This document shows, piece by piece, positions 6,384-12,774 of a stretch of 12,990 bases of DNA. Source of the DNA: an uncultured Eubacteriales bacterium (GTDB lineage Bacteria > Bacillota > Clostridia > Oscillospirales > Acutalibacteraceae); assembly GCA_905198155.1 (NCBI GenBank), contig CAJKBQ010000048.1:1-12990 (forward strand), given 5' to 3'. The translations under genes and the position numbers were made by a program. The notes under the pieces are model-generated. The model worked only from the letters and a program-made list of their open reading frames with translations, was not told the origin of the DNA and searched no databases. The stretch's first letter is position 1. Each line of letters starts with the position of its first letter.

Positions 6384-8211
6384 ATGCCTCGTTCTTTCGG
6401 ATTTCGGACAGAAACGCCTCGCCATACCGGGCGGCTTTGGCCTCGCCGACGCCGGAAACTTCGCGGAATTCCGCCATCGTACGCGGTTTTTTCGCGGCCA
6501 TATCGGCCAGCGTAGCGTTGGAAAACACGATGTACGCCGGGACGTGCAGCTCGCGTGCCAACCGCTCCCGCAGCCCGCGCAGCGCCTGGTACAACGCATC
6601 CTGCACCGGGAGATCGGCCGAACCGCGCGATTTCTTCGGTGCGGATACCGCTTTCGGCACATATTTGACCGTGCGCATCCGCGTTTCGCCGCAGAACAAA
6701 ACGCCCTGACCCTGCGCCGTGACGGTCAGGCTTTGGTGCTCCGGGTCGCGCGCCAGGTCTCCCTCGCGCAGCAGCCACAGCACCAGCTCCTGAATTTCGC
6801 TGCGGGAACGGCCGCGCAAAATCCCGTACGTCGGCAGCTCGTCCAGATGCAGCGCGCGGATGCGTTCCAAATTGCTGCCGTGCAGCACGTCGCCAACCAA
6901 CGCCGCCCCGACCGCATACCCCAGCTTGCGCCGAATCCGCTCCACGCAGGACAAAATCTTCTGCGCGTCAACGGTCACATCCAGCGTTTGGAACGTTGCC
7001 CGGCAGTTCCCGCAATTTCCGCACCGGGCTTCGTGCGGCTGGCCAAAATAATCGAGCAGCACACCGCGCAGGCAATCCGTCGTCTTGCAGTAATCGATCA
7101 TCTGTTGCAGCCGCGCCAGGTCGCGCCGGTGGATTTCTTCGTGCTGCGCCGGGGTCAGGCGGTCGTTCTGCGCCGGATGATCCAGCAGCTGGCGCGCAGT
7201 ATAAATGTCGGACGCGCTGTACAGCAGGATGCACTCCGCCGGGGAACCATCGCGCCCGGCACGTCCGGCCTCCTGATAATACGCCTCGATGCTCATCGGC
7301 ATATTGTAATGAATGACGTAGCTGACATTTGATTTGTCAATCCCCATGCCGAACGCGTTGGTCGCGACGATCACCGGCTTGCGGTCGTAAATAAAATCCT
7401 CCTGATTCTGCCGCCGCTCCTCGTCGGTCAGTCCGGCGTGGTAGCGCGTGGCAGCAATGCCGTCGGATTGAAGCATTGCGCAAAGCTTTTCGACGTTGGC
7501 CCGCGTCGATGCATAAACAATCCCGCTTTTGCCGCTGCGGGCACGAATCAGCTGGCGCAGCGCCTCCGACCGGTTCGGCACGCTGCGGACGTCAAAATCG
7601 AGGTTGGGACGGTCGAATCCGGTGACAATTTGCAGCGGATTGCGCAGGCACAGCCGGGCAGCGATATCGTCCCGCACCTGCGCGGTGGCCGTCGCGGTAA
7701 AGGCCGCCACCACCGGACGGCGCGGCAGCCGATCCACAAATTCCGCAATACCGAGGTAACTGGGGCGGAAATCCTGTCCCCACTGCGAAACGCAGTGTGC
7801 CTCGTCCACCGCCAGCAGCGCGATATTCAGCCGCTGTGCGAGCGCCGGAAACCCGCCGGCATCCAGCCGTTCGGGCGCCACGTAGACAATCCGGTAATCG
7901 CCGCGCGCCAGATTGGCGCACACCCGATCCATCTGAACCGGTGTGAGGGAGCTATTCAGGAACGCCGCCGGAATCCCGGCGTTTTTCAGCGCCATCACCT
8001 GATCCCTCATCAGCGAGATCAGCGGCGACACCACCACCGTAATCCCGTCCAGCAGCAGCGCAGGGATTTGATAGCAAAGGCTTTTGCCGCCGCCCGTCGG
8101 CATGATGCCGAACGCGTCGCGCCCGTGCAGAATCGCGTCGATCAGCGGCTCCTGCCCGCCCCGAAATGACGAATACCCAAAATATTGCTTCAATGCTTCC
8201 TGTGCCGTCAC
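6382..8211 (-). CDS. recQ: ATP-dependent DNA helicase RecQ
   Basis: 609 residues, the full RecQ layout of helicase, RQC and HRDC domains. This 3'-5' helicase unwinds forks and recombination intermediates. Visible motifs are Walker A TGGGKS (39-44), DEAH (136-139), the aromatic-rich loop SQWGQDFRP (142-150), TATATAQ and the QEAGRAGRDG motif VI. The zinc site reads C-x16-C-x2-C-x2-C, ending in CGNCGNC. The last 80 residues form HRDC, with AYIVFSNATLADMA and VSGVGEAKAARYG. I chose GTG at 8211: GGAGG lies 8 nt upstream, and the protein then begins right before the conserved ALKQYFGYSSFRGGQ. A TTG 63 bp further upstream lies in the -35 of the gene's own promoter and cannot be the start. Monocistronic. 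Confidence 0.97.
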   Translation of the reverse strand: MTAQEALKQYFGYSSFRGGQEPLIDAILHGRDAFGIMPTGGGKSLCYQIPALLLDGITVVVSPLISLMRDQVMALKNAGIPAAFLNSSLTPVQMDRVCANLARGDYRIVYVAPERLDAGGFPALAQRLNIALLAVDEAHCVSQWGQDFRPSYLGIAEFVDRLPRRPVVAAFTATATAQVRDDIAARLCLRNPLQIVTGFDRPNLDFDVRSVPNRSEALRQLIRARSGKSGIVYASTRANVEKLCAMLQSDGIAATRYHAGLTDEERRQNQEDFIYDRKPVIVATNAFGMGIDKSNVSYVIHYNMPMSIEAYYQEAGRAGRDGSPAECILLYSASDIYTARQLLDHPAQNDRLTPAQHEEIHRRDLARLQQMIDYCKTTDCLRGVLLDYFGQPHEARCGNCGNCRATFQTLDVTVDAQKILSCVERIRRKLGYAVGAALVGDVLHGSNLERIRALHLDELPTYGILRGRSRSEIQELVLWLLREGDLARDPEHQSLTVTAQGQGVLFCGETRMRTVKYVPKAVSAPKKSRGSADLPVQDALYQALRGLRERLARELHVPAYIVFSNATLADMAAKKPRTMAEFREVSGVGEAKAARYGEAFLSEIRKNEA

Positions 8212-8245
8212 CGCAAACGCCTCCGTAGTTGGATTTCGTACATAT

Positions 8246-8274
8246 AGTATAACATCATTCGGCAAATTCTGCAA
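8246..8274 (-). promoter_or_regulatory. recQ promoter
   Basis: On the minus strand TTGCAG (8269-8274), 17-nt spacer, TATACT (8246-8251) with TGT before it forming an extended -10. Start near 8240 gives a leader of about 30 nt. No SOS (LexA) box of the GAAC-N4-GTTC type was seen. Confidence 0.75.
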
Positions 8275-8309
8275 GCAAAACCGCGCGAAAAGATTTTACA
8301 ATTCCATGC

Positions 8310-8337
8310 TTGCAATCCCGGAAAATCGCGTTATAAT
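8310..8337 (+). promoter_or_regulatory. MATE gene promoter
   Basis: TTGCAA (8310-8315), 16-nt spacer, TATAAT (8332-8337), divergent from the recQ promoter with 35 bp between the two -35 boxes. The start codon at 8371 is about 28 nt from the predicted transcript start. Confidence 0.7.
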
Positions 8338-8370
8338 AGGATGCGGAAATGCCCGGAAAGGATGGTTGCC

Positions 8371-9828
8371 ATGAATCGCCGAACAAAATCCAAATTCCGC
8401 ACCGCCGTTTGCCTGACGGAAGGCGCGCCGTGGCGCGTGCTGCTGATATACGCTGCACCGATTGTGCTGTCTTACTTATTGCAGCAAATTTACGTGTTGA
8501 CCGACGCGATTATCTGCGGTCAGGTGCTGACCGGCCCGCAGGTCGCCGGCGTCAACGATACCTACCCGCTCACCTTTATTTTTCTGCAATTTGCGTTCGG
8601 CTGCACCGCCGGGTTCAGCGTGATTACCGCGCAGTGCGTCGGCCGCGGCGACCACGACGGCATCCGGCGGTCGTTTGCCGTGCAGATCGCCCTGACGCTG
8701 GCAATCTCCGTGGTACTGACGGCAATGTCTGTGTCCATGCTGCCGTGGATGCTGCGCGTGCTGCACGTCACACCGGATAATCCCGCCGTGTACGACGCCG
8801 CCTACGCGTACTGCCTGGTCATTTTCATCGGCATCGCCGCACAAATGGGCTATAATTTCATCTGCGGCGTACTGCGCGCATACGGGGACTCGATTACGCC
8901 GCTGATCTTTTTGGGATTTTCAACCGTGCTGAATATCGGGCTGGATCTGCTGTTCCTAGTGCCGCTGCGGATGGGGCCGCGCGGCGCGGCCATTGCAACG
9001 GTACTGGCGCAGCTCATCAGCGTGATTGCCTGCGCCGCATACGCCGTGCGCAAATATCCCGCGCTCCGCGTACGAAAATCGGATTTTGCGATCGATTGGG
9101 ACGCGATTGGCGCGCATTTGCGCAACGGGATTCCGCTGGGACTGCAATTTTCGATCCTCGCCATCGGAATCATCATCATGCAAAGCGCGGTGGTGCAGTT
9201 TGACCTGACGGACACCGGCGCAATGGTATCCGGCACCCCGGCGCAGAACGGATTTGGTGCGGCAAGCAAGCTGATCAATTTCCTGATGTCGGCATTCAAC
9301 GGACTGGGGTCGGCGATTCTGGGATTCAATGCGCAAAACTACGGCAAGGGACAGCTCCGCCGCATCCGTCAGGGAACCGGACAGGCGCTGGTGATTATGC
9401 TGGTGTGTAACGCCGTATGCCTGGCGGTGGGACTGCTGCTGACGATCAACGGCGCATATCAATACATTTTCATGAGCGCCGACAAAATCTCGCCGGAATC
9501 CCTTCGGTTCGGGAATACGTATTTGTACGTCGATATCGGACTCTATGCGCTGCTGGGGTACTTGATCGTGGTGCGCAGCGCGGTGCAGGGCATCGACCGG
9601 CCGGGATATGTGCTGGGCGCAGGCATCGGCGAACTGGTCACGCGGTCGGCCATCTGTCTCCTGCTGCCGCAGCTGCTGAACGGCGGCGCAATCAATGCCG
9701 AAGCCTCGACCGCCGCATTCATCGGCCTGTCGCTGGGCGACCCCGGCGCATGGCTGGCGGCATCGCTGGTGCTGCTCCCGGCAACAATTCGGGATATCGC
9801 GCAGATTGAACGCGGCCATATGACATAA
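8371..9828 (+). CDS. MATE family efflux transporter
   Basis: 485 residues with about 12 hydrophobic segments arranged as two similar halves, as in the MATE (NorM/MepA/DinF-type) cation-coupled antiporters that export drugs or metabolites across the inner membrane. Family text includes TEGAPWRVLLIYAAPIVLSY and QQIYVLTDAIICGQ near the N-terminus, ITAQCVGRGD near residue 90, and GFGAASKLINFL with GLGSAILGFNAQNYGKG in the second half. ATG at 8371 has GGAAAGGA about 8 nt upstream; in-frame starts further upstream have none. The gap to the downstream DMT gene is 79 bp and contains a promoter, so the two transporters are separate units, although readthrough is possible. Substrate unknown. Confidence 0.95.
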   Translation: MNRRTKSKFRTAVCLTEGAPWRVLLIYAAPIVLSYLLQQIYVLTDAIICGQVLTGPQVAGVNDTYPLTFIFLQFAFGCTAGFSVITAQCVGRGDHDGIRRSFAVQIALTLAISVVLTAMSVSMLPWMLRVLHVTPDNPAVYDAAYAYCLVIFIGIAAQMGYNFICGVLRAYGDSITPLIFLGFSTVLNIGLDLLFLVPLRMGPRGAAIATVLAQLISVIACAAYAVRKYPALRVRKSDFAIDWDAIGAHLRNGIPLGLQFSILAIGIIIMQSAVVQFDLTDTGAMVSGTPAQNGFGAASKLINFLMSAFNGLGSAILGFNAQNYGKGQLRRIRQGTGQALVIMLVCNAVCLAVGLLLTINGAYQYIFMSADKISPESLRFGNTYLYVDIGLYALLGYLIVVRSAVQGIDRPGYVLGAGIGELVTRSAICLLLPQLLNGGAINAEASTAAFIGLSLGDPGAWLAASLVLLPATIRDIAQIERGHMT

Positions 9829-9846
9829 ATTCATAGCCAAATTCCA

Positions 9847-9875
9847 TTTACAATTCCGCCGATTGCAGGTATAAT
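9847..9875 (+). promoter_or_regulatory. Promoter of the DMT transporter gene
   Basis: TTTACA (9847-9852), 17-nt spacer, TATAAT (9870-9875). Transcription would begin near 9882, inside an inverted repeat (9875-9889). Confidence 0.75.
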
Positions 9876-9889
9876 GCAGACATTCTGCA
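9875..9889. promoter_or_regulatory. Inverted repeat at the transcript start of the DMT gene
   Basis: TGCAGA, CAT, TCTGCA: a perfect 6-bp repeat with a 3-nt centre, touching the last base of the -10 and spanning the predicted start. Its position suits a repressor site; part of it would also fold at the mRNA 5' end. Confidence 0.4.
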
Positions 9890-9907
9890 ACTCAGAGGTC
9901 AATCGAA

Positions 9908-10771
9908 ATGGATTATGCAATGATTCTGTCGGCCGTCGCAATGTTCGGGATCCAGTTCCTGTTCAATCAGCGCTACGGCCGGCTTGCAGGCAGCGGACTG
10001 CGGGCCACAATGATTTTCAAAGCCGGAAGCGCCGCCGCCGGACTGTGCGTTCTGGGCGCAGCATGGGTACTCCGCGGCGCACAGCCGATGCCCCTGAGCA
10101 GATTCGCACTGGGGATGGCACTGCTGATGGCGCTTGATGGGATTGGATATCAGTTTTTCAGCCTGAAAGCGCTGGGGCAGGTCAATCTGTCGCTGTATTC
10201 GGTATTCGCCATGCTCGGCGGGATGCTGCTGCCGTTTCTGCTGGGACTGGTCGTTTACCGCGAGGAAATCACCGTTGGCAAAATCCTGGCCGTATTGCTG
10301 ATTGCGGCGGCATTGGCGCTGACCATCCGCGGTGCGCCGGGCGGCAAAACCGGATTCGGGTACTGCGCAGGCGTATTTGTTCTCAACGGGCTGAGCGGCG
10401 TGATTTCCAAAATTTATGCCGCAACGCCGTGCGACAAGCCGGACGCGCTGGGGTTCACGATGCTGTCCGCCGGTGCAACGCTGCCGATCGCGTTGGCCGC
10501 ATTGTTCGTCCGGCGCGGCGATTCAGTCCCTTACAGTCCGAAAATTGCCAGTGCAATCGCCGGCAGCGGCATCCTGAGTTATGCCGCCAATTTGATCCTG
10601 CTGGTCGCACTGGCACGCGTCCCCGCCTCCACGCAATACCCCATGGTTACCGGCGGTGTGATGGCGGTTTCAGCGCTGTTGAGCTGCTGCACCGGCGAAC
10701 GGCCCACCCGGCGTGAATTGGGAGCGCTGGCGCTCGCAATCGCCGGTGTCTGCGTCACCGCGCTGCGCTGA
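9908..10771 (+). CDS. DMT family transporter (EamA-like)
   Basis: 287 residues with about ten hydrophobic segments in two repeats, the layout of the drug/metabolite transporter superfamily. The first repeat ends with KALGQVNLSLYSVFAMLGGMLLP followed by VVYREEITVGKILAVLLIAAAL; the second carries NLILLVALARVPASTQYPM and GERPTRRELGALALAIAGV, both classic EamA end motifs with the conserved Glu (residues E119-E120 in YREE and the GERP motif). Substrate unknown; relatives export amino acids or other metabolites. ATG at 9908 has AGAGG 9 nt upstream. It has its own promoter and terminator. Confidence 0.92.
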   Translation: MDYAMILSAVAMFGIQFLFNQRYGRLAGSGLRATMIFKAGSAAAGLCVLGAAWVLRGAQPMPLSRFALGMALLMALDGIGYQFFSLKALGQVNLSLYSVFAMLGGMLLPFLLGLVVYREEITVGKILAVLLIAAALALTIRGAPGGKTGFGYCAGVFVLNGLSGVISKIYAATPCDKPDALGFTMLSAGATLPIALAALFVRRGDSVPYSPKIASAIAGSGILSYAANLILLVALARVPASTQYPMVTGGVMAVSALLSCCTGERPTRRELGALALAIAGVCVTALR

Positions 10772-10816
10772 CCGCATTGCCGTCGTCCCGCTTCCCCTTA
10801 TATCTGGTTATCGTAT

Positions 10817-10847
10817 GCGCACTGCACCGGGTTGCAGCGCGTTTTTT
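10817..10847 (+). terminator. Terminator of the DMT transporter gene
   Basis: Stem GCGC-A-CTGCA with TGCAG-C-GCGT (one A/C mismatch), loop CCGGGT, then six T (10842-10847). It starts 45 bp after the stop codon. Confidence 0.8.
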
Positions 10848-10949
10848 GCTGCACAGGCACCGATCTGCTGCCCGGCGCATACAGAGGAAATGGCTGCTGT
10901 CAATCGGATGCGCGCGGAACATATCTGTTTTCTCCTTTTTGAGGGTAAT

Positions 10950-10984
10950 AAAAAAGGCAGATAGATTTTTGATTTCTGTCTGCC
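10950..10984 (-). terminator. Minus-strand intrinsic terminator
   Basis: Stem GGCAGATAGA (10956-10965) with TCTGTCTGCC (10975-10984), 10 bp with one G-U pair, loop of 9. In the minus direction it is followed by six T (complement of 10950-10955). It would end any transcript coming from tRNA-Leu that passed the earlier terminator at 11091-11114. Confidence 0.75.
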
Positions 10985-11035
10985 TGTATATTGGGTATTC
11001 ATTTTTCGGGAGTTCGAGTCCTGCCACAAAGGGAA

Positions 11036-11082
11036 AACGGCGATTTTACATCTGTGTTTTTGCACAGAGAAAAATCGTCGTT
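11036..11082. other. Long hairpin of unknown role
   Basis: Outer stem of 12 bp (11036-11047 with 11071-11082, one G-U), a small internal loop (3 by 2 nt), then TCTGTG (11051-11056) with CACAGA (11063-11068) and a T-rich loop of 6. There is no T-run on either side, so it is not a standard terminator. It lies between the two minus-strand terminators. Confidence 0.7.
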
Positions 11083-11090
11083 TGGGCAGC

Positions 11091-11114
11091 AAAAAAGCCC
11101 GATATAATCAGGCT
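11091..11114. terminator. Terminator downstream of tRNA-Leu
   Basis: Stem AGCCCGA (11096-11102) with TCAGGCT (11108-11114), 7 bp with one G-U, loop of 5. On the minus strand six T follow; on the plus strand five T follow, so it could work both ways. It is the likely first terminator of the tRNA-Leu transcript, about 40 nt past the CCA end. Confidence 0.75.
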
Positions 11115-11120
11115 TTTTCA

Positions 11121-11145
11121 TGGGAGACATCTTTTTTGTCTCCCA
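11121..11145. other. Perfect 9-bp hairpin just after tRNA-Leu
   Basis: TGGGAGACA (11121-11129) with TGTCTCCCA (11137-11145), loop of 7. In the tRNA direction it starts 5 nt after the CCA end and the loop is A-rich; no T-run follows. A processing signal or part of a tandem terminator are both possible. Confidence 0.7.
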
Positions 11146-11150
11146 CAACA

Positions 11151-11235
11151 TGGTGCGAGTGACGGGACTTGAACCCGTACGTCGTACAACACACGCACCT
11201 CAAACGTGCCTGTCTGCCAGTTCCAGCACACTCGC
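11151..11235 (-). tRNA. tRNA-Leu (anticodon GAG)
   Basis: 85 nt including encoded CCA. Acceptor GCGAGTG pairs with CACTCGC, discriminator A. The D arm has the leucine-type GGAACTGGCAGA stretch. Anticodon stem CACGT/GCGTG with loop TTGAGGT puts GAG at positions 34-36. A long class II variable arm follows, then the T arm ACGGG-TTCAAGT-CCCGT. It reads CTC and CTT codons. Confidence 0.96.
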
Positions 11236-11338
11236 ATACTGAGCGGGCCAAATGCATTAAAATCAACGCACTGCCCTATATAAAATGAAAGGCGAATGAC
11301 TCAGCCCGGATGAGGTGACGGCTGTTCGCGTTTCAGCA
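11236..11338 (-). other. Structured leader of about 100 nt before tRNA-Leu
   Basis: Between the predicted start and the tRNA lies a non-coding stretch. A hairpin is formed by GCGAA (11292-11296) with TTCGC (11325-11329) and, inside it, CAGCC (11302-11306) with GGCTG (11320-11324). A second weaker pairing (GGGC with GCCC) lies closer to the tRNA. No T-run follows, so no leader terminator is evident. Confidence 0.5.
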
Positions 11339-11344
11339 GGAATA

Positions 11345-11373
11345 ATTATAGCACCTCCGCGCGTATTTGTCAA
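11345..11373 (-). promoter_or_regulatory. Consensus promoter of the tRNA-Leu transcript
   Basis: On the minus strand a perfect TTGACA (11368-11373), 17-nt spacer, perfect TATAAT (11345-11350), plus TGC forming an extended -10. It is the strongest promoter in the window by match. Start near 11338, about 100 nt before the tRNA. Confidence 0.9.
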
Positions 11374-11432
11374 CCGTTTTTTTGAATTTTCTCACCATTC
11401 GCGCAAAAAAGCACATCACCCGCGTCCGCGGC

Positions 11433-11908
11433 TCACCGCTCAACCACATACCGATCATGCGGCATATCCACGCCGCAGTAATACATCACCCAATGGTCGC
11501 GCACCGTCATTCCGTTGCGGATGGCGACATCGTTCGACGGAATGTTGGTATTGCAGATAATTGAGCAGACTTCGCGGCTGCCCGGCCGGTCAAACGTCAG
11601 CCAAAATACCGTGTGCGTCTGTTCATTCGGATTGGCATCAGTACCGCGCCCCGTTTCCGCCGTCAGCTCATACGTTGCATACGGAAAAAACCGGCACACC
11701 ATGCGGGTAACGGAACCGGCGGAAACCGTATAGCCTTTTCCGCCACCGCTTCTTCGCAATCCGCCGATTTTTCCCGCGCCGGATACAAATTGCCGCGGGT
11801 GTCGCGGACAAAATCTTTGAAAAAAGACGTCTCTGCCAAATGCAGTCTCAAATTTTTATACATCGACAGCGAAAACTGCCGTTTGAACACGGTTTGCATC
11901 AGATTCAT
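11433..11908 (-). pseudogene. Small gene of unknown function, interrupted by a one-base frameshift
   Basis: Two minus-strand frames join into one protein of about 158 residues. The first runs from ATG at 11908 (MNLMQTVFKRQFS) to about DCEEAVAEK; the second continues in another frame as GYTVSAGSVTRMV to DRYVVER and stops at 11433. They meet at an AAAA run (complement of 11736-11739): adding a single A would read A-E-K-G-Y and restore one frame. The gene has a good promoter at 11943-11972, but only a weak ribosome binding site (AAAAGAG, about 12 nt before ATG). I do not recognise the family. No signal peptide or membrane segment is seen. It could be a true pseudogene, a sequencing error in the run, or, less likely, programmed -1 slippage on so short a run. 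A GxDANPNEQT segment resembles one in the neighbouring gene. Confidence 0.6.
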
Positions 11909-11942
11909 CGCACGGACGCTCTTTTGTTTGAACTCGGACTCT

Positions 11943-11972
11943 ATTGTAGCACGCGCGGCTCCGTTTTGTCAA
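11943..11972 (-). promoter_or_regulatory. Promoter of the frameshifted small gene
   Basis: On the minus strand TTGACA (11967-11972), 18-nt spacer, TACAAT (11943-11948), with TGC forming an extended -10. Start near 11936, leader about 28 nt. Confidence 0.75.
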
Positions 11973-12020
11973 TGCGTGCCCGCATAACGGCCCTCGCTGC
12001 GCCGGAGTCATCAGAATGGT

Positions 12021-12506
12021 TCATGGGCGCAGCGATTTTATCCAGCCGCTGATTTTTGCGCGGATTCCGCCTTTTGCAGGAATCGGTTCGGGAAATGGCT
12101 CCTCCAGCCGCCACGGCAGCCGCATATTGTAAACCGTCACGACGAAACAGTCATCCGTCTGCTCATTAGGCACATCGGCGCCCACCCCGATTACGACATC
12201 CAGATTCGTATCGCCGTCCCGAAGATGCAGCGTGCAGTCCCTGTCCCCCACGATCGTCCCGCACACCGTATACGCCGCAAAAAGATATGCAATCTCATCT
12301 TCATCCGCAACGCTGCCCAATTCATCCGGGCGCGCAATCGAAACGCCGAGTTGCGACAGGAACGCCGTCGCCGCCGGAAATTTTCCCGCCGCCTGAAGAT
12401 AAAAATTCCGGCAGCACGGGCAATCGCACAGTGAGATGGCCGATTCATAAGTGCGCGTCTTTTCAAAGTCGATATTCACTTTGCAGTCCTGAATCTGAAC
12501 CTGCAT
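12021..12506 (-). CDS. Conserved small cysteine-rich protein of unknown function
   Basis: 161 residues, soluble by appearance. It opens with a short beta-like stretch (VQIQDCKVNIDF), then a dense cysteine motif C27-x-C29-x-C31-C32 followed by RNFY, which suggests a metal site. Later come GVSIARPDE (54-62), AAYTVCGTI (77-85), a PNEQT segment (113-117) and RLPWRLEEPFPEPI (129-142). I recall similar hypothetical proteins of this length in gut Clostridia, with no known function; I could not check this. ATG at 12506 has GGAGGG 6 nt upstream, which excludes longer frames that would run into the tRNA-Cys gene. No clear promoter was found in the 95 bp between the terminator at 12601 and the start. 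Its C-terminal tail is basic (AKISGWIKSLRP). Confidence 0.85.
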   Translation of the reverse strand: MQVQIQDCKVNIDFEKTRTYESAISLCDCPCCRNFYLQAAGKFPAATAFLSQLGVSIARPDELGSVADEDEIAYLFAAYTVCGTIVGDRDCTLHLRDGDTNLDVVIGVGADVPNEQTDDCFVVTVYNMRLPWRLEEPFPEPIPAKGGIRAKISGWIKSLRP

Positions 12507-12600
12507 GGTTTTCCCTCCGCTTTTCCCACGTCCGAAAATAAGATCATTCCGTAAATCCAGTTTGTTCCGTGCCGCACGCACTGCAAATCGCATAAAATGG

Positions 12601-12630
12601 AAAAAGCACTTGCAATGCAAGTGCTTTTTT
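12601..12630. terminator. Terminator at the end of the tRNA cluster
   Basis: Stem AAAAAGCACTTG (12601-12612) with CAAGTGCTTTTT (12618-12629), 12 bp perfect, loop CAATG. It starts 2 nt past the CCA of tRNA-Cys in the minus direction, and has T-runs on both strands. Confidence 0.9.
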
Positions 12631-12631
12631 A

Positions 12632-12706
12632 TGGAGGCGCCACCCAGACTTGAACTGGGGAATCGAGGTTTTGCAGACCTGTGCCTTACCACTTGGCTAT
12701 GGCGCC
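12632..12706 (-). tRNA. tRNA-Cys (anticodon GCA)
   Basis: 75 nt with encoded CCA. Acceptor GGCGCCA pairs with TGGCGCC; discriminator U73, an identity base for cysteine. Anticodon loop holds GCA in GGTCTGCAAAACC. T arm CCCAG-TTCAAGT-CTGGG. Confidence 0.97.
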
Positions 12707-12732
12707 GAATATGAAGTTTTTCAAGAAGATTC

Positions 12733-12770
12733 TTGTAATCCATCGCATTCATCAATCCGATGGATTACAA
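12733..12770. repeat. Perfect 13-bp inverted repeat between tRNA-Gly and tRNA-Cys
   Basis: TTGTAATCCATCG (12733-12745) with CGATGGATTACAA (12758-12770), loop of 12. It occupies most of a 68-nt spacer, while the other spacers in this cluster are 5-6 nt. A smaller palindrome, CAAGAA/TTCTTG, is adjacent (12722-12735). No T-run follows on the minus strand. Confidence 0.8.
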
Positions 12771-12774
12771 AAAT

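Larger units (their letters stand above)
10848..11150. other. Intergenic stretch without a supported gene, rich in hairpins
   Basis: No protein here has convincing support. The left part (10848-10949) is featureless apart from a doubtful 55-codon minus-strand frame starting at 10922. The right part (10950-11150) holds four separate hairpins, two of them with terminator tails, all downstream of tRNA-Leu in its direction of transcription. They are listed one by one. Confidence 0.6.

Noticed and set aside
5243..6778. A 511-codon minus-strand frame across the GH29 gene
   Set aside because: Antisense to a clear GH29 enzyme and it also overlaps the end of recQ; composition is typical of a shadow frame.
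8212..8274. Upstream TTG start for recQ that would add 21 residues
   Set aside because: The TTG is itself part of the -35 box of the recQ promoter (8269-8274), and the GTG at 8211 has the ribosome binding site.
10950..11150. Possible SRP RNA, 6S RNA, tmRNA or T-box leader in the hairpin region
   Set aside because: None of the conserved sequence blocks of these RNAs that I know was found on either strand.
12507..12755. Extension of the small Cys-rich protein to an upstream start near 12755
   Set aside because: The added part would translate through the terminator and tRNA-Cys; the ATG at 12506 has a GGAGGG site.
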